Numbered from the stretch's first letter, positions 1 through 8,040 are shown. The stretch: DNA of 12,852 nucleotides from an uncultured Bacilli bacterium (GCA_934202505.1 CAKPXW010000042.1:1-12852), one strand, 5' to 3'. Made by a program: numbers and translations. Notes: generated by a model not told the origin, from the letters alone.

Positions 1-1325
1 GGTATAGTAAAATCTTTTATGACAATATAGAAAGTGAAGATGCCTTAATTGCTCAATTTATTTCATCTATTACTAATTTTGATACTAAAAAACAATTAGA
101 TCCATACACTTATATTATTAAAAATGATACATCTTCAGATGTAAGTACTGGAAAAATGGGAATAAAAATTTCCAATATGTTTGATTATCCAGTTGTTACA
201 AGTGTAGATGAAAATAGTCCTGCAGATGGAAAATTACAAGTTAATGATATAATCATTGGAATAGGAAAAGAAAATGAAAATGGAGAAGTTATTTACCATT
301 ATATAAATGAAGATGATTATGGATTTTCTTCATTAATTAAATATGGTGAAGGAAATATTGATGATAAAACATATGTTAAATATGTTCGACTTGATGAAAA
401 TGATATTTATCAAAATCAAGAAGCAATAATCACTTTAAAAAGTGTTAATTCAAATATTTATGCTTATAAAGAAAACTATTTAGTAGATGATACTTTATTT
501 GTTAAATTAACAGGTTTCACAGTGGCAAATAATGTTGACTATACTACATCACAATTTGAAGAAATTTTAAAAAATAATAAAAACTTTAAAAATTTAGTTA
601 TAGATTTAAGAGATAATGGTGGAGGAAGTCTTGAATCAGTAATAAATGTTTGTGATTTGTTTTTACCAAAAAAATCTTTAGTTGTTTCTTTAGAAAAAAA
701 AGATGGATCAATAATAAATTATTTTTCTAAAGATGATAATATATATAGCTTTGATAATTATATTATTTTGCAAAATGGAAATACAGCCAGTGCTTCAGAA
801 ATATTAATTAAAACAATGCAATATTATTTTAATGATTCTTTAACTTTAATTGGAACTAAATCTTTTGGCAAAGGTATTGCTCAAAGATCAATATCATTAA
901 ACGATAAATATTCAATGCAATATACTTTTGCAAAATGGTTAGCACCTGATAATTCTTATATGGAATATAAAAATGGGATTGAAGCAAATATAAAAGTTGA
1001 AAAAAATAATCTATTAAATACAATGCAAACTTATTATTATGCTTTAAGTTATAATGAAAGTAATCAAATGAAATTTGATACTGTTAGCAATAATAATATC
1101 TATTTATCAAGAATATTAAAAGAAAAAGGATATAATCTAAGAACTGATGGTTATTTTGATGAACAATATCAAAATGTAATTAAAGAATATCAAAATTCAC
1201 ACAATATTTTAGAATCAGGAGTAGTTGATGAAAATACATTCTTTTATTTAATTGGTGATTTTATTAAAGAAAAAGAAACTTTTGATAATGAAACAATTGA
1301 TTGTGTGCGTTCATATCTTTCATAA
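1..1325 (+). CDS. S41 family C-terminal processing peptidase (CtpA/CtpB-like), 5' end outside window
   Basis: Serine protease of the carboxy-terminal processing family, expected at the outer face of the membrane. The frame is open from base 3, with no stop before the ATG at 156, so the start and any signal peptide lie left of the window. In order: a PDZ domain (about 156-460), the S41 catalytic domain (about 490-990) with the LVIDLRDNGGG strand-turn, a TASASEI motif whose first Ser (codon 789-791) is the likely nucleophile, and SFGKG whose Lys (codon 870-872) is the general base. The Ser-Lys gap is 27 residues, two more than I recall for plant CtpA. The last ~70 residues look like a peptidoglycan-binding domain (GYNLRTDGYFD through LESGVVDENTFFYL). 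It ends 12 nt before uvrB; ctpB near uvrB is a familiar Firmicute arrangement, often with ftsEX upstream, which is not visible here. Confidence 0.93.
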   Translation, partial: YSKIFYDNIESEDALIAQFISSITNFDTKKQLDPYTYIIKNDTSSDVSTGKMGIKISNMFDYPVVTSVDENSPADGKLQVNDIIIGIGKENENGEVIYHYINEDDYGFSSLIKYGEGNIDDKTYVKYVRLDENDIYQNQEAIITLKSVNSNIYAYKENYLVDDTLFVKLTGFTVANNVDYTTSQFEEILKNNKNFKNLVIDLRDNGGGSLESVINVCDLFLPKKSLVVSLEKKDGSIINYFSKDDNIYSFDNYIILQNGNTASASEILIKTMQYYFNDSLTLIGTKSFGKGIAQRSISLNDKYSMQYTFAKWLAPDNSYMEYKNGIEANIKVEKNNLLNTMQTYYYALSYNESNQMKFDTVSNNNIYLSRILKEKGYNLRTDGYFDEQYQNVIKEYQNSHNILESGVVDENTFFYLIGDFIKEKETFDNETIDCVRSYLS

Positions 1326-1337
1326 GGTGGATATATT

Positions 1338-3305
1338 ATGTTTGAACTAAAGTCTAATTTTAAGCCAACAGGTGATCAACCTAATGCTATTGATAAACTT
1401 GTCGAAGGTATAAATGAAGGTAAAAAAATTCAAGTTTTACAAGGAGCAACAGGAACTGGAAAAACTTTTACAATAGGAAATGTTATTGCAAGAGTTAATA
1501 AACCAACATTAATTCTTGTACATAATAAAACATTAGCAGGGCAACTTTATGAGGAATTTAAAGAATTATTTCCTAATAATAGAGTAGAATATTTTATTTC
1601 AAATTTCGATTTTTATCAACCAGAAGCTTATATAGCATCTACCGATACATATATTGATAAAACAGCTAAATCAAATGAAGATATTGAACTTATGCGTGTA
1701 AGTGCAGTTTCTTCACTTTTATCACGCAAAGATACAATTGTTGTCTCTTCGGTAGCTTCTATTTATTCTTTGTCTAATCCTAAAGAATTTGAAGGCTTAG
1801 TTTTATCGTTTAGGGTTAATGAATCTTATAATAGAAAAGATATAATTGCTTCTTTGATTGAATCTCTTTATACAAGAAATGAAATTGAACAAAAACCAGG
1901 CACTTTTTCTTTTAAAGGTGATGTTTTACAAATAAACCCCTATTCGTATAATGAAGAAATTGTTAGAATTGAATTTTTTGATGATGTAATTGAAAGAATA
2001 AGTATTGTTGATCAATTGACAAATAAAACTAAAAAAACTTTGCAATTTTATACTCTATTTCCAGCATATGAACATGTATCAACTAGAAGTAGAATAAATA
2101 TTGCTTGTAAAAATATTAAAGATGAATTAGATAGTAGGGTAAAAGAATTTACAGCCCAAGGCAAACTATTAGAAGCAGAAAGATTAACTCAAAGAACCTT
2201 GCATGATATCGAAGCATTACAAGAATTTGGAATTTGTTCTGGTATAGAAAATTATTCGTTACATATTGATGGTAGAAAAAAAGGACAAACACCTTATTGC
2301 CTTTTTGATTATTTTCCTAAAGATTTTTTACTTGTAGTTGATGAATCACATGTCTCTTTACCCCAAATTAGAGGAATGTATAATGGAGATAGAAGTAGAA
2401 AAGAGACTCTTGTAGAATATGGTTTTAGACTTCCGTCAGCGCTAGATAATAGGCCACTTAAATTTGAAGAATTTGAAAGTAAAATAAATCAAGCAATATT
2501 TGTAAGTGCTACTCCTGGAGATTATGAACTTGAAAAAGTAAATAATAAAGTAATTGAACAAATAATTCGTCCAACAGGATTATTAGATCCAATAGTAGAA
2601 GTTCATCCGAGCACTAATCAAATAGATGATATTATTGCAAATATTAATGAAAGAATTAGCAAAAATGAAAGAGTATTAATTACAACTTTAACAATTCAAA
2701 TGGCTGAAGATTTAACCAAATATTTAAAAGATTTGAATTTTAAAGTTGTTTATATGCATAATGAAATCAAAACTTTAGAAAGAACACAAATACTTTATGA
2801 ACTTCGTAAAGGCAAATATGATATTTTAGTTGGTATTAACTTATTACGTGAAGGACTTGATTTACCAGAAGTCTCTTTAATTTGTATTTTAGATGCCGAT
2901 AAAGAAGGATTTTTACGTTCAAAAAGAAGCTTAATTCAAATAATTGGACGTGCTGCAAGAAATGAGCATGGAAAAGTTATTCTATATGCAAATAATTATA
3001 CTGATTCTATGAATGAGGCTATAAATGAAACAAATAGAAGAAGAAGTATACAAGAAGAATATAATTTAAAGAATAATATTATTCCACATACAATTATTAA
3101 AGAAATAAAAGAACCAACAGCTTTAATTAAAAATGAAAAATTAGTTAATGAATATTTGGATAATAATACTAAAATGAATAAAAAGAGCAAAGAAGAACTA
3201 ATAGCATCATTAACTAAAGAAATGAAAGAAGCAGCTAAAAATTTAGACTTTGAACAAGCAGCTTCTATTCGAGATATGATTTTAGAACTAAAAAACGAAA
3301 AATAG
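1338..3305 (+). CDS. uvrB: Excinuclease ABC subunit B (UvrB)
   Basis: DNA-damage recognition helicase-like subunit of nucleotide excision repair; it is loaded by UvrA and recruits UvrC. The 655 residues match the family's usual length. Visible: Walker A GATGTGKT at residues 36-43, the YQPEAY segment of the beta-hairpin region near residue 90, LVVDESHVSLPQ with the DESH Walker B at 335-338, GFRLPSALDNRPL, helicase motif VI region QIIGRAARN, and a C-terminal UVR domain (about 615-655, with LDFEQAASIRDMILEL) that binds UvrC. The ATG has an AAGGTGG ribosome-binding site overlapping the stop of the protease gene, so the two are probably cotranscribed. In many Firmicutes uvrA follows directly; here a riboswitch-controlled transporter follows instead. 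Confidence 0.98.
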   Translation: MFELKSNFKPTGDQPNAIDKLVEGINEGKKIQVLQGATGTGKTFTIGNVIARVNKPTLILVHNKTLAGQLYEEFKELFPNNRVEYFISNFDFYQPEAYIASTDTYIDKTAKSNEDIELMRVSAVSSLLSRKDTIVVSSVASIYSLSNPKEFEGLVLSFRVNESYNRKDIIASLIESLYTRNEIEQKPGTFSFKGDVLQINPYSYNEEIVRIEFFDDVIERISIVDQLTNKTKKTLQFYTLFPAYEHVSTRSRINIACKNIKDELDSRVKEFTAQGKLLEAERLTQRTLHDIEALQEFGICSGIENYSLHIDGRKKGQTPYCLFDYFPKDFLLVVDESHVSLPQIRGMYNGDRSRKETLVEYGFRLPSALDNRPLKFEEFESKINQAIFVSATPGDYELEKVNNKVIEQIIRPTGLLDPIVEVHPSTNQIDDIIANINERISKNERVLITTLTIQMAEDLTKYLKDLNFKVVYMHNEIKTLERTQILYELRKGKYDILVGINLLREGLDLPEVSLICILDADKEGFLRSKRSLIQIIGRAARNEHGKVILYANNYTDSMNEAINETNRRRSIQEEYNLKNNIIPHTIIKEIKEPTALIKNEKLVNEYLDNNTKMNKKSKEELIASLTKEMKEAAKNLDFEQAASIRDMILELKNEK

Positions 3306-3308
3306 TTA

Positions 3309-3337
3309 TGGACTTTATTGCTAAAAATAAGTATAAT
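3309..3337 (+). promoter_or_regulatory. Putative promoter of the riboswitch-antiporter unit
   Basis: A perfect -10 TATAAT lies at 3332-3337. A partial -35 (TGGACT, 4 of 6) lies at 3309-3314 with 17-nt spacing. The start would be near 3344, just before the riboswitch aptamer, which supports the assignment. Predicted by eye only. Confidence 0.55.
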
Positions 3338-3343
3338 AGCAAT
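3317..3343. repeat. Inverted repeat overlapping the promoter
   Basis: ATTGCTA (3317-3323) and TAGCAAT (3337-3343) are perfect 7-bp inverted arms separated by 13 nt. The repeat spans the -10 box and lacks a following T-tract, so it does not look like a uvrB terminator. It could be a regulator operator, but a chance occurrence in AT-rich DNA is possible. Confidence 0.35.
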
Positions 3344-3344
3344 G

Positions 3345-3430
3345 AAATAGACCACTCGATTGAGGGAGTAATTTGCAAGTATAACTTGTGGTTATGTCAA
3401 CATCATGGCGCGTCCTGGCTTAACCTTAAA
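3345..3430 (+). promoter_or_regulatory. yybP-ykoY family riboswitch aptamer (manganese-type)
   Basis: Leader RNA recognised by two conserved blocks remembered for yybP-ykoY RNAs: GAGGGAGTA at 3362-3370 (family GGGGAGUAG) and GTCAACAT at 3396-3403, followed by GGCGCGTCCTGGCTT. Between them, GTAA+CAAGT (3368-3380) pairs with ACTTG+TTAT (3384-3395) around an ATA loop, giving the expected internal helix. An intrinsic terminator follows directly, and then a cation transporter gene. In this family Mn2+ binding usually turns expression on. The closing P1 helix and exact boundaries could not be settled by eye. Confidence 0.8.
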
Positions 3431-3435
3431 AAATG

Positions 3436-3459
3436 AGACTCATTGTTATGAGTCTTTTT
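3436..3459 (+). terminator. Riboswitch expression-platform terminator
   Basis: Perfect 7-bp stem AGACTCA (3436-3442) / TGAGTCT (3449-3455), 6-nt loop, then a T run. It lies between the aptamer and the antiporter start, so it fits transcriptional control by the riboswitch. Confidence 0.8.
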
Positions 3460-3476
3460 CTATGAAAGGAATTATT

Positions 3477-4514
3477 ATGAAAGAGATAATTGAATTTTTT
3501 CTAAAGCCACAAATTTTATGGCTTACATTCATTGTTGTTGCTATCGGCGTTGTATTTTGCTCTAAAAAGATTTCTAAATATGTTGCTGCAATTTCTGAAA
3601 AAACATCTTTAGGGGGAGCATTTTTAGGAGCATTTGTTTTATCACTTGTTACTTCAATTCCTGAAGTTGTAAGTAGTGTAACTTCTTCTTTAATTGGAAA
3701 TCCAACTCTTTCTTATGGTAATGTTATTGGAGTTAATATGCTAACTTTAACATTTTTAGCCATACTTGATATTATTTTTATTAAAAAAAGACTATTTTCT
3801 AAAATATCTAATACCAATCGTAAAACTATAGTTTATGTTTTTGGCTTTAATGTTTTAATGGTATTATGTCTATTTATTAAACCTTTAAATAATGCTTTAA
3901 CTATAAATCTTGGATTTACTCATATATCTCTTGTCTTTTTCTTAATGGTTATTTTATATATTATATATATATATAGAGTATATAAAACTGGTCAAGAAGA
4001 AAATGATGAAGATGCTGAATCTAGTGGCTGCGAGAATATGTCACTTAAAAAAGTAGTTATTTTATTTTTTGTATATTCTATATTATTAATTACATTATCG
4101 ATTATGATAGCTAATATAACTGATAGAATGGGTGAACCAATTGAAAATGGAGGATATGGCCTTGGTAGTGCTGTAGCAGGAGCTATTTTCTTATCAATGT
4201 GTACTGGACTTCCAGAAATTACATCAGCTATTTCTCTTGCCAAAATGGGTCAAGGAAATATGGCGTTAGGCGGAATTATTGGATCACACTTCTTTAATTT
4301 TACTATTTTCTTTGTTGGTGATTTATTTTTCTTTAAAAGCGGAAGTATGCAACAATTATATTTAGATAATGTCCAATATGTTACAATAAAAGTAACAATC
4401 CTAGTTGGAATGCTTTTAAATTTATTATTATTTTCTAATACTTTTAAGAAAAATGTTAAAAATAAGTTTGTTTATTTACTTCCATGTGTTATAATAATAG
4501 CTTTATTCTTATAA
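3477..4514 (+). CDS. CaCA-family cation antiporter, predicted Mn2+/Ca2+ exporter
   Basis: Integral membrane exchanger of the Ca2+/cation antiporter (YrbG-like) family, 345 aa. It shows the inverted duplication typical of the family: alpha-1 around residues 47-97 with TSIPE (Glu63) and GNVIGVN, and alpha-2 around 230-280 with TGLPE (Glu247) and GGIIGSH. An acidic cytoplasm-like linker (about 172-195) separates the halves. The ATG at 3477 is chosen because AAAGGA sits 6 nt upstream; upstream in-frame ATGs at 3405 and 3462 fall inside the riboswitch or overlap this ribosome-binding site. Motif alignment to NCX_Mj, from memory, suggests changed ligands: Ser77 to Val86, Asn81 to Thr90, Ser210 to Gly244, Asp240 to Asn274. 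The two Glu remain. With the Mn-type riboswitch, export of Mn2+ is the best guess; the exchanged ion is unknown. Confidence 0.88.
   Translation: MKEIIEFFLKPQILWLTFIVVAIGVVFCSKKISKYVAAISEKTSLGGAFLGAFVLSLVTSIPEVVSSVTSSLIGNPTLSYGNVIGVNMLTLTFLAILDIIFIKKRLFSKISNTNRKTIVYVFGFNVLMVLCLFIKPLNNALTINLGFTHISLVFFLMVILYIIYIYRVYKTGQEENDEDAESSGCENMSLKKVVILFFVYSILLITLSIMIANITDRMGEPIENGGYGLGSAVAGAIFLSMCTGLPEITSAISLAKMGQGNMALGGIIGSHFFNFTIFFVGDLFFFKSGSMQQLYLDNVQYVTIKVTILVGMLLNLLLFSNTFKKNVKNKFVYLLPCVIIIALFL
4468..4495 (+). promoter_or_regulatory. Putative secG promoter inside the antiporter gene
   Basis: TTGTTT (4468-4473), a 16-nt spacer, then an extended -10 TGTTATAAT (4487-4495). The predicted start near 4502 gives secG a short leader. 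It would free secG from the riboswitch terminator upstream. Confidence 0.55.
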
Positions 4515-4530
4515 ATTAGGAGGTACAAGT

Positions 4531-4755
4531 ATGACTTTTTTACATATTTTATTTTTTATTTCTGCTGCAGTATTAGTAGTTTCTACTCTTTTACAAGGTG
4601 GTAAATCTGCAGGAGCTTCAGGTGCCATTATGGGTGGTGGCATGAATTTGTTTACAAATGTTAAAGAAAGAGGAATTGAAAAAGTAGTATCAAGAATAAC
4701 TTTAATTTCTGGTATTTGCTTTATGACAATTGCTATTTTAATTAAAATTGTTTAG
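4531..4755 (+). CDS. secG: Preprotein translocase subunit SecG
   Basis: Small accessory subunit of the SecYEG channel, 74 aa, the usual length for Firmicute SecG. Two membrane helices (about residues 2-20 and 53-72) flank the conserved polar loop with LLQGGKSAGASGAI and GGGMNLF. A strong ribosome-binding site, AGGAGGT at 4518-4524, lies 6 nt before the ATG. It is 16 nt after the antiporter stop and directly before a terminator. The order secG-rnr-smpB matches Bacillus, except that the yvaK esterase found there between secG and rnr is absent. Confidence 0.95.
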   Translation: MTFLHILFFISAAVLVVSTLLQGGKSAGASGAIMGGGMNLFTNVKERGIEKVVSRITLISGICFMTIAILIKIV

Positions 4756-4758
4756 TTA

Positions 4759-4788
4759 ATAAAGGCCCAATGGCCTTTATTTTTTTTT
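4759..4788 (+). terminator. Intrinsic terminator between secG and rnr
   Basis: Nine-bp perfect stem ATAAAGGCC (4759-4767) / GGCCTTTAT (4772-4780), CAAT loop, then eight T (4781-4788). The T run ends one base before the AAAGGA ribosome-binding site of rnr. Confidence 0.92.
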
Positions 4789-4804
4789 GAAAGGAAAAGT
4801 AATA

Positions 4805-6856
4805 ATGGAGATAAAAGATGAATTAATTAAACTTATAAATAATAATAAATTTCACAAAATGACCATTGATGAAATCTTTTCTGCTTTAAAACTTGAGCCT
4901 TTAGAATTTGCTACTTTAGTTAAAGAAATTAATAAACTTGAGCAAGAAGGTATTATATATATAAAAAAAGATAATGAAATATATAATAGTTCTTCTTTAA
5001 ATATTTTTAATGGAAAAGTAAAAAGTATTGATCAATATCAATTGACTATATTATTAGATGATGGAAGAAAAGCTTATGTACAAAAAAATCGCTCTAAATA
5101 TGCTTATATTAACGACGATGTAAAAGTACATTTATATTATAATAAAGATGGCGAAATCTTAAAAATTCTTCAAAGAAATACTTGGAAGTTATTAGCTTTT
5201 TATAAAAATGGAAAAATCATTTTAGATGATCAAAATTTTCCATTTAGGGTAAGACTAATAGAAAATGCTAATTTAAAAAATAATGATTTGGTAGTGTTAG
5301 ATATAGTAAAATATGATAAATCATATGTTAATTGTAAAGTTAATAAAATCTTAGGGAAAACTACAGACCCTGGAATGGATATTTTAAAAGAAATTATAAA
5401 AAGTAATGTTCACTATGAATTTGATGAAGAAGTTATTTCATATTGCGTAAATAGAGTTAAAGAATATGAAAATAATTTAAAAAAGGAATTTAAAAACCGT
5501 TTAAATTTAACAAATCTTCTTACAATTACTATTGATGGTAAAGATGCAAAAGATTTAGACGATGCTATTTCTCTTAAAGTTTTAGAAAATGGTAATTATT
5601 ATCTTGGTGTACATATAGCTGATGTTTCTTATTTTGTAAATGAAAATTCAATAATAGATAAAGAAGCTTTTTCACGTGGGACATCTATTTATCTTGCTGA
5701 TCGAGTTATACCAATGTTACCACAAATTCTTTCCAATGATGCTTGTTCATTAAATGCCAATGAAACAAAACTTACTATGTCTTGCTTAATGGAAATAAAT
5801 TATCAAGGAGAGGTTGTTGATTTTAAAATAGCACCATCATTCATTAGATCAAATGCTAGACTTAATTATGATGAGGTCAATGCTTTATTTGAAAATAAAG
5901 ATAATTCGATAGATTTAGAAATAAAAAATATGTTATATAAAATGCGTATTTTATCTTCAATACTTTCTAAAAAAATGTATAAAAGAGGGTATTTACAATT
6001 AGATGTTGATGAAGCAAAGTTAATACTAGATGAAAATAAAAAAGTAATTGATATTGTAAAAAGAGAACAAAATGAAGCTGAAAAACTTATAGAAAATTTT
6101 ATGATTTTAGCTAATGAAACGGTAGCTACATATGTCAATAAGTTAAATTTACCTTTTGTTTATCGAATTCATGATAAGCCTCCTTTTGAAAAACTTTCGA
6201 CTTTAAAAGAAAGCTTTGAAGAGCTTTCTATAAAAATAAATGCTGAACCTAACCAATTCTATTTGCAAAAAATATTAGAAAAATATCATAATACAGAATT
6301 AGAAGAGGTTATTTCTTCTATAATTTTACATTATATGAGTAAAGCAATTTATTCTACTAATAATATTGGACATTATGGACTTGGTAGCAAATGCTATTGT
6401 CATTTTACTAGTCCAATTAGAAGATATCCTGATTTAATTGTTCATCGCCTACTTAAAAAATACTTACAAAATGAAATAAATGTAGATATGAATAAATTAG
6501 TTATGATTGCTGATAATTCTAGTGTTCTTGAAAGAAAAGCTCAAGTTTTAGAACGTGATGTAGAAGATATTAAAAAGGCAGAGTATATGCAAAATTTTAT
6601 TGGAAAGATTTTCCATGGAGTTGTTACAGGTGTAAAAGAATTTGGAGTATTTGTAGCACTTGATAATACTTGTGAAGGACTTATAATTCCTTCTACAATA
6701 TATGAATATAATGATTATGATTTAAATTTTAATATAGGTATGAAAGTTAATGTAAAAGTAATTTCTTGTAATGTTGAAAAAGGAGAAATTAATTTTGCTT
6801 ATATGGGGAAAAAAGATTATAATAAGAATATAAAAAAAGGAAAAAGAAAATGTTAA
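4805..6856 (+). CDS. rnr: Ribonuclease R
   Basis: Processive 3'-5' exoribonuclease that degrades structured RNA and, with tmRNA-SmpB, faulty mRNA on stalled ribosomes. 683 aa, at the short end for the family. Domains: N-terminal winged helix (about 1-62), cold-shock-like OB folds (about 70-215), RNB catalytic domain (about 235-570), S1 domain (about 600-668) and a short lysine-rich tail. Metal-binding acids are present in DGKDAKDLDDA as Asp244, Asp250, Asp252 and Asp253, with the same spacing as in E. coli RNase II. SPIRRYPDLIVHRLL is at 536-550. The ATG at 4805 is preferred over an in-frame TTG at 4787 because AAAGGA (4790-4795) precedes it by 9 nt and the TTG lies in the terminator tail. 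It overlaps smpB by 7 nt. Confidence 0.96.
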   Translation: MEIKDELIKLINNNKFHKMTIDEIFSALKLEPLEFATLVKEINKLEQEGIIYIKKDNEIYNSSSLNIFNGKVKSIDQYQLTILLDDGRKAYVQKNRSKYAYINDDVKVHLYYNKDGEILKILQRNTWKLLAFYKNGKIILDDQNFPFRVRLIENANLKNNDLVVLDIVKYDKSYVNCKVNKILGKTTDPGMDILKEIIKSNVHYEFDEEVISYCVNRVKEYENNLKKEFKNRLNLTNLLTITIDGKDAKDLDDAISLKVLENGNYYLGVHIADVSYFVNENSIIDKEAFSRGTSIYLADRVIPMLPQILSNDACSLNANETKLTMSCLMEINYQGEVVDFKIAPSFIRSNARLNYDEVNALFENKDNSIDLEIKNMLYKMRILSSILSKKMYKRGYLQLDVDEAKLILDENKKVIDIVKREQNEAEKLIENFMILANETVATYVNKLNLPFVYRIHDKPPFEKLSTLKESFEELSIKINAEPNQFYLQKILEKYHNTELEEVISSIILHYMSKAIYSTNNIGHYGLGSKCYCHFTSPIRRYPDLIVHRLLKKYLQNEINVDMNKLVMIADNSSVLERKAQVLERDVEDIKKAEYMQNFIGKIFHGVVTGVKEFGVFVALDNTCEGLIIPSTIYEYNDYDLNFNIGMKVNVKVISCNVEKGEINFAYMGKKDYNKNIKKGKRKC

Positions 6857-7290
6857 AATTAGTTGCAAATAATAAAAAAGCTTTTTACGAATATTTTATA
6901 ATTGAAACATATGAAGCAGGTATTAGTTTATATGGTACAGAGGTTAAATCTTTAAGAAATAAATCGTGTTCAATAGCTGATAGCTACATAAATGTTAAAG
7001 GTAATGAAATGTATATACTTAATATGAATATTCCAGAATATAGTTTTGGAAATTTATTTAATCATGAACCAACAAGAACTAGAAAACTATTAATGCATAA
7101 AAAAGAAATTATTAAACTTGCTTTTAAAGCAAAAAAAGATGGAATGACTATTGTTCCATTGAAAGTATATTTCAATGATGATAATAGAGTGAAAATTGAA
7201 ATAGCTCTTGCAAAAGGAAAACATGTTGCAGATAAAAGAGAAGCTATTAAAAAGAAAGAACAAGATAGAGATATTAGAAAAAATTACTAA
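6850..7290 (+). CDS. smpB: tmRNA-binding protein SmpB
   Basis: Partner of tmRNA in trans-translation, delivering it to stalled ribosomes. 146 aa. Conserved blocks: GISLYGTEVKSLRN near residues 24-37, SIADSYI, and the C-terminal GKHVADKREAIKKKEQDRDI. The C-terminal tail stops a few residues after RDI, shorter than typical family members that continue about 6-10 residues. The start lies within the last codons of rnr (ATGTTAA), with an AAGG site 9 nt upstream, so translational coupling is likely. No ssrA (tmRNA) gene is recognisable nearby; downstream is a terminator and convergent genes. Confidence 0.96.
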   Translation: MLKLVANNKKAFYEYFIIETYEAGISLYGTEVKSLRNKSCSIADSYINVKGNEMYILNMNIPEYSFGNLFNHEPTRTRKLLMHKKEIIKLAFKAKKDGMTIVPLKVYFNDDNRVKIEIALAKGKHVADKREAIKKKEQDRDIRKNY

Positions 7291-7316
7291 AAAAACTGGC
7301 AATCGCCAGTTTTTTT
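7291..7316. terminator. Bidirectional terminator between smpB and a convergent membrane gene
   Basis: AAAAACTGGC (7291-7300), loop AATC, GCCAGTTTTT (7305-7314). The A run on one side and T run on the other give a U-tailed hairpin on both strands, serving smpB (plus) and the gene ending at 7315 (minus). Confidence 0.9.
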
Positions 7317-8040
7317 AATTAGAGTTTTTATTTTTTCTAAAATGTTCAAATGTTAATAAAACTAATAATTGAAGGATAATACTAACACTACCTACTACAT
7401 ACCAAGATGTTAAAATTGGTAAAGATTTTAGTAATGGTTCATTAATTTGCATGGCTTTAGTAAATCCAAGAGCATCTTTTTCAAATACGCCAAATGATAA
7501 TATTAAAGAAAGACCAAGAGGGTAGTAATACCATTTTTTAATACTAGGTACTAAATATTGACACATAATTGATACAATAACTAACCATAAATTTACTGTG
7601 TGATGTAATAAACCGGTGATACTTCTAATTTCAAAAAACATTTGGGAATCTAAAAAATCAGGATAAATAATAGTTAAAAAGCCACCTAAAGCTCCTATAT
7701 AGTTAATGCAATGTAAAACAGGATTATCTTTTTTACCAAAAAGTAAGGCTAATGATAAAATTAAACTGGAAATTCCACACCAAGAGTTAGGAATAATATT
7801 AAGCCAAGTATAATTTTCTCTATGATTAATTACAACATCATAGTAAGTAACACTAATTCTACTAGTTATAATCAAAGCTAATAAAACACCAGCACCAATT
7901 TTAATTAGTAATTTTTTTTGTTTATCTGTTTTAATAAACTTTTTAATAAGAATAAAAGATAAAATAAATAAAATAGCAACTAAAATCATGTAAATAATGT
8001 GTTCAATTCCGAAAACACCAGGGTAAGAAGTAAATAACAT
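7315..8040 (-). CDS. YwaF/TMEM164-like integral membrane protein (downstream member of pair)
   Basis: Multi-pass membrane protein, 241 aa from the chosen start, about seven hydrophobic segments. It resembles the YwaF/TMEM164 family: SWCGISSLILSLALLFG, then GALGGFLTIIYPDF, then GLLHHTVNLWL. The Cys (residue 88) and first His (146) are 58 residues apart, the spacing I recall for the catalytic Cys123/His181 of human TMEM164, an acyltransferase; bacterial YwaF function is unknown. The start at 8040 is preferred over an in-frame ATG at 8049 because AGGAG lies 11 nt from the former and only 2 nt from the latter. That places the start one base after the stop of the upstream gene (TAA-T-ATG), so coupled translation is likely. 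Family assignment is moderate; enzymatic activity is inference. Confidence 0.7.
   Translation of the reverse strand: MLFTSYPGVFGIEHIIYMILVAILFILSFILIKKFIKTDKQKKLLIKIGAGVLLALIITSRISVTYYDVVINHRENYTWLNIIPNSWCGISSLILSLALLFGKKDNPVLHCINYIGALGGFLTIIYPDFLDSQMFFEIRSITGLLHHTVNLWLVIVSIMCQYLVPSIKKWYYYPLGLSLILSFGVFEKDALGFTKAMQINEPLLKSLPILTSWYVVGSVSIILQLLVLLTFEHFRKNKNSN

Noticed and set aside
156..158. ATG as the start of the S41 protease
   Set aside because: The frame stays open to the left edge and the ATG falls at the beginning of the PDZ domain, so the gene begins outside the window.
2996..3355. Minus-strand open frame of 119 codons across the uvrB end
   Set aside because: Antisense to the conserved UVR domain of uvrB; hydrophobic Ser/Phe/Ile-rich composition typical of a reverse-strand shadow.
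3405..3476. Upstream ATG giving a longer antiporter
   Set aside because: The extra codons read through the riboswitch and terminator hairpin; the start at 3477 has the correct ribosome-binding site.
3992..4243. Minus-strand open frame of 83 codons
   Set aside because: Lies antisense within the antiporter gene and has no ribosome-binding site or recognisable domain.
5866..6138. Minus-strand open frame of 90 codons
   Set aside because: Antisense within the RNase R catalytic domain; Ser/Phe-rich shadow.
7090..7302. Minus-strand open frame of 70 codons
   Set aside because: Antisense to smpB and running through the bidirectional terminator.
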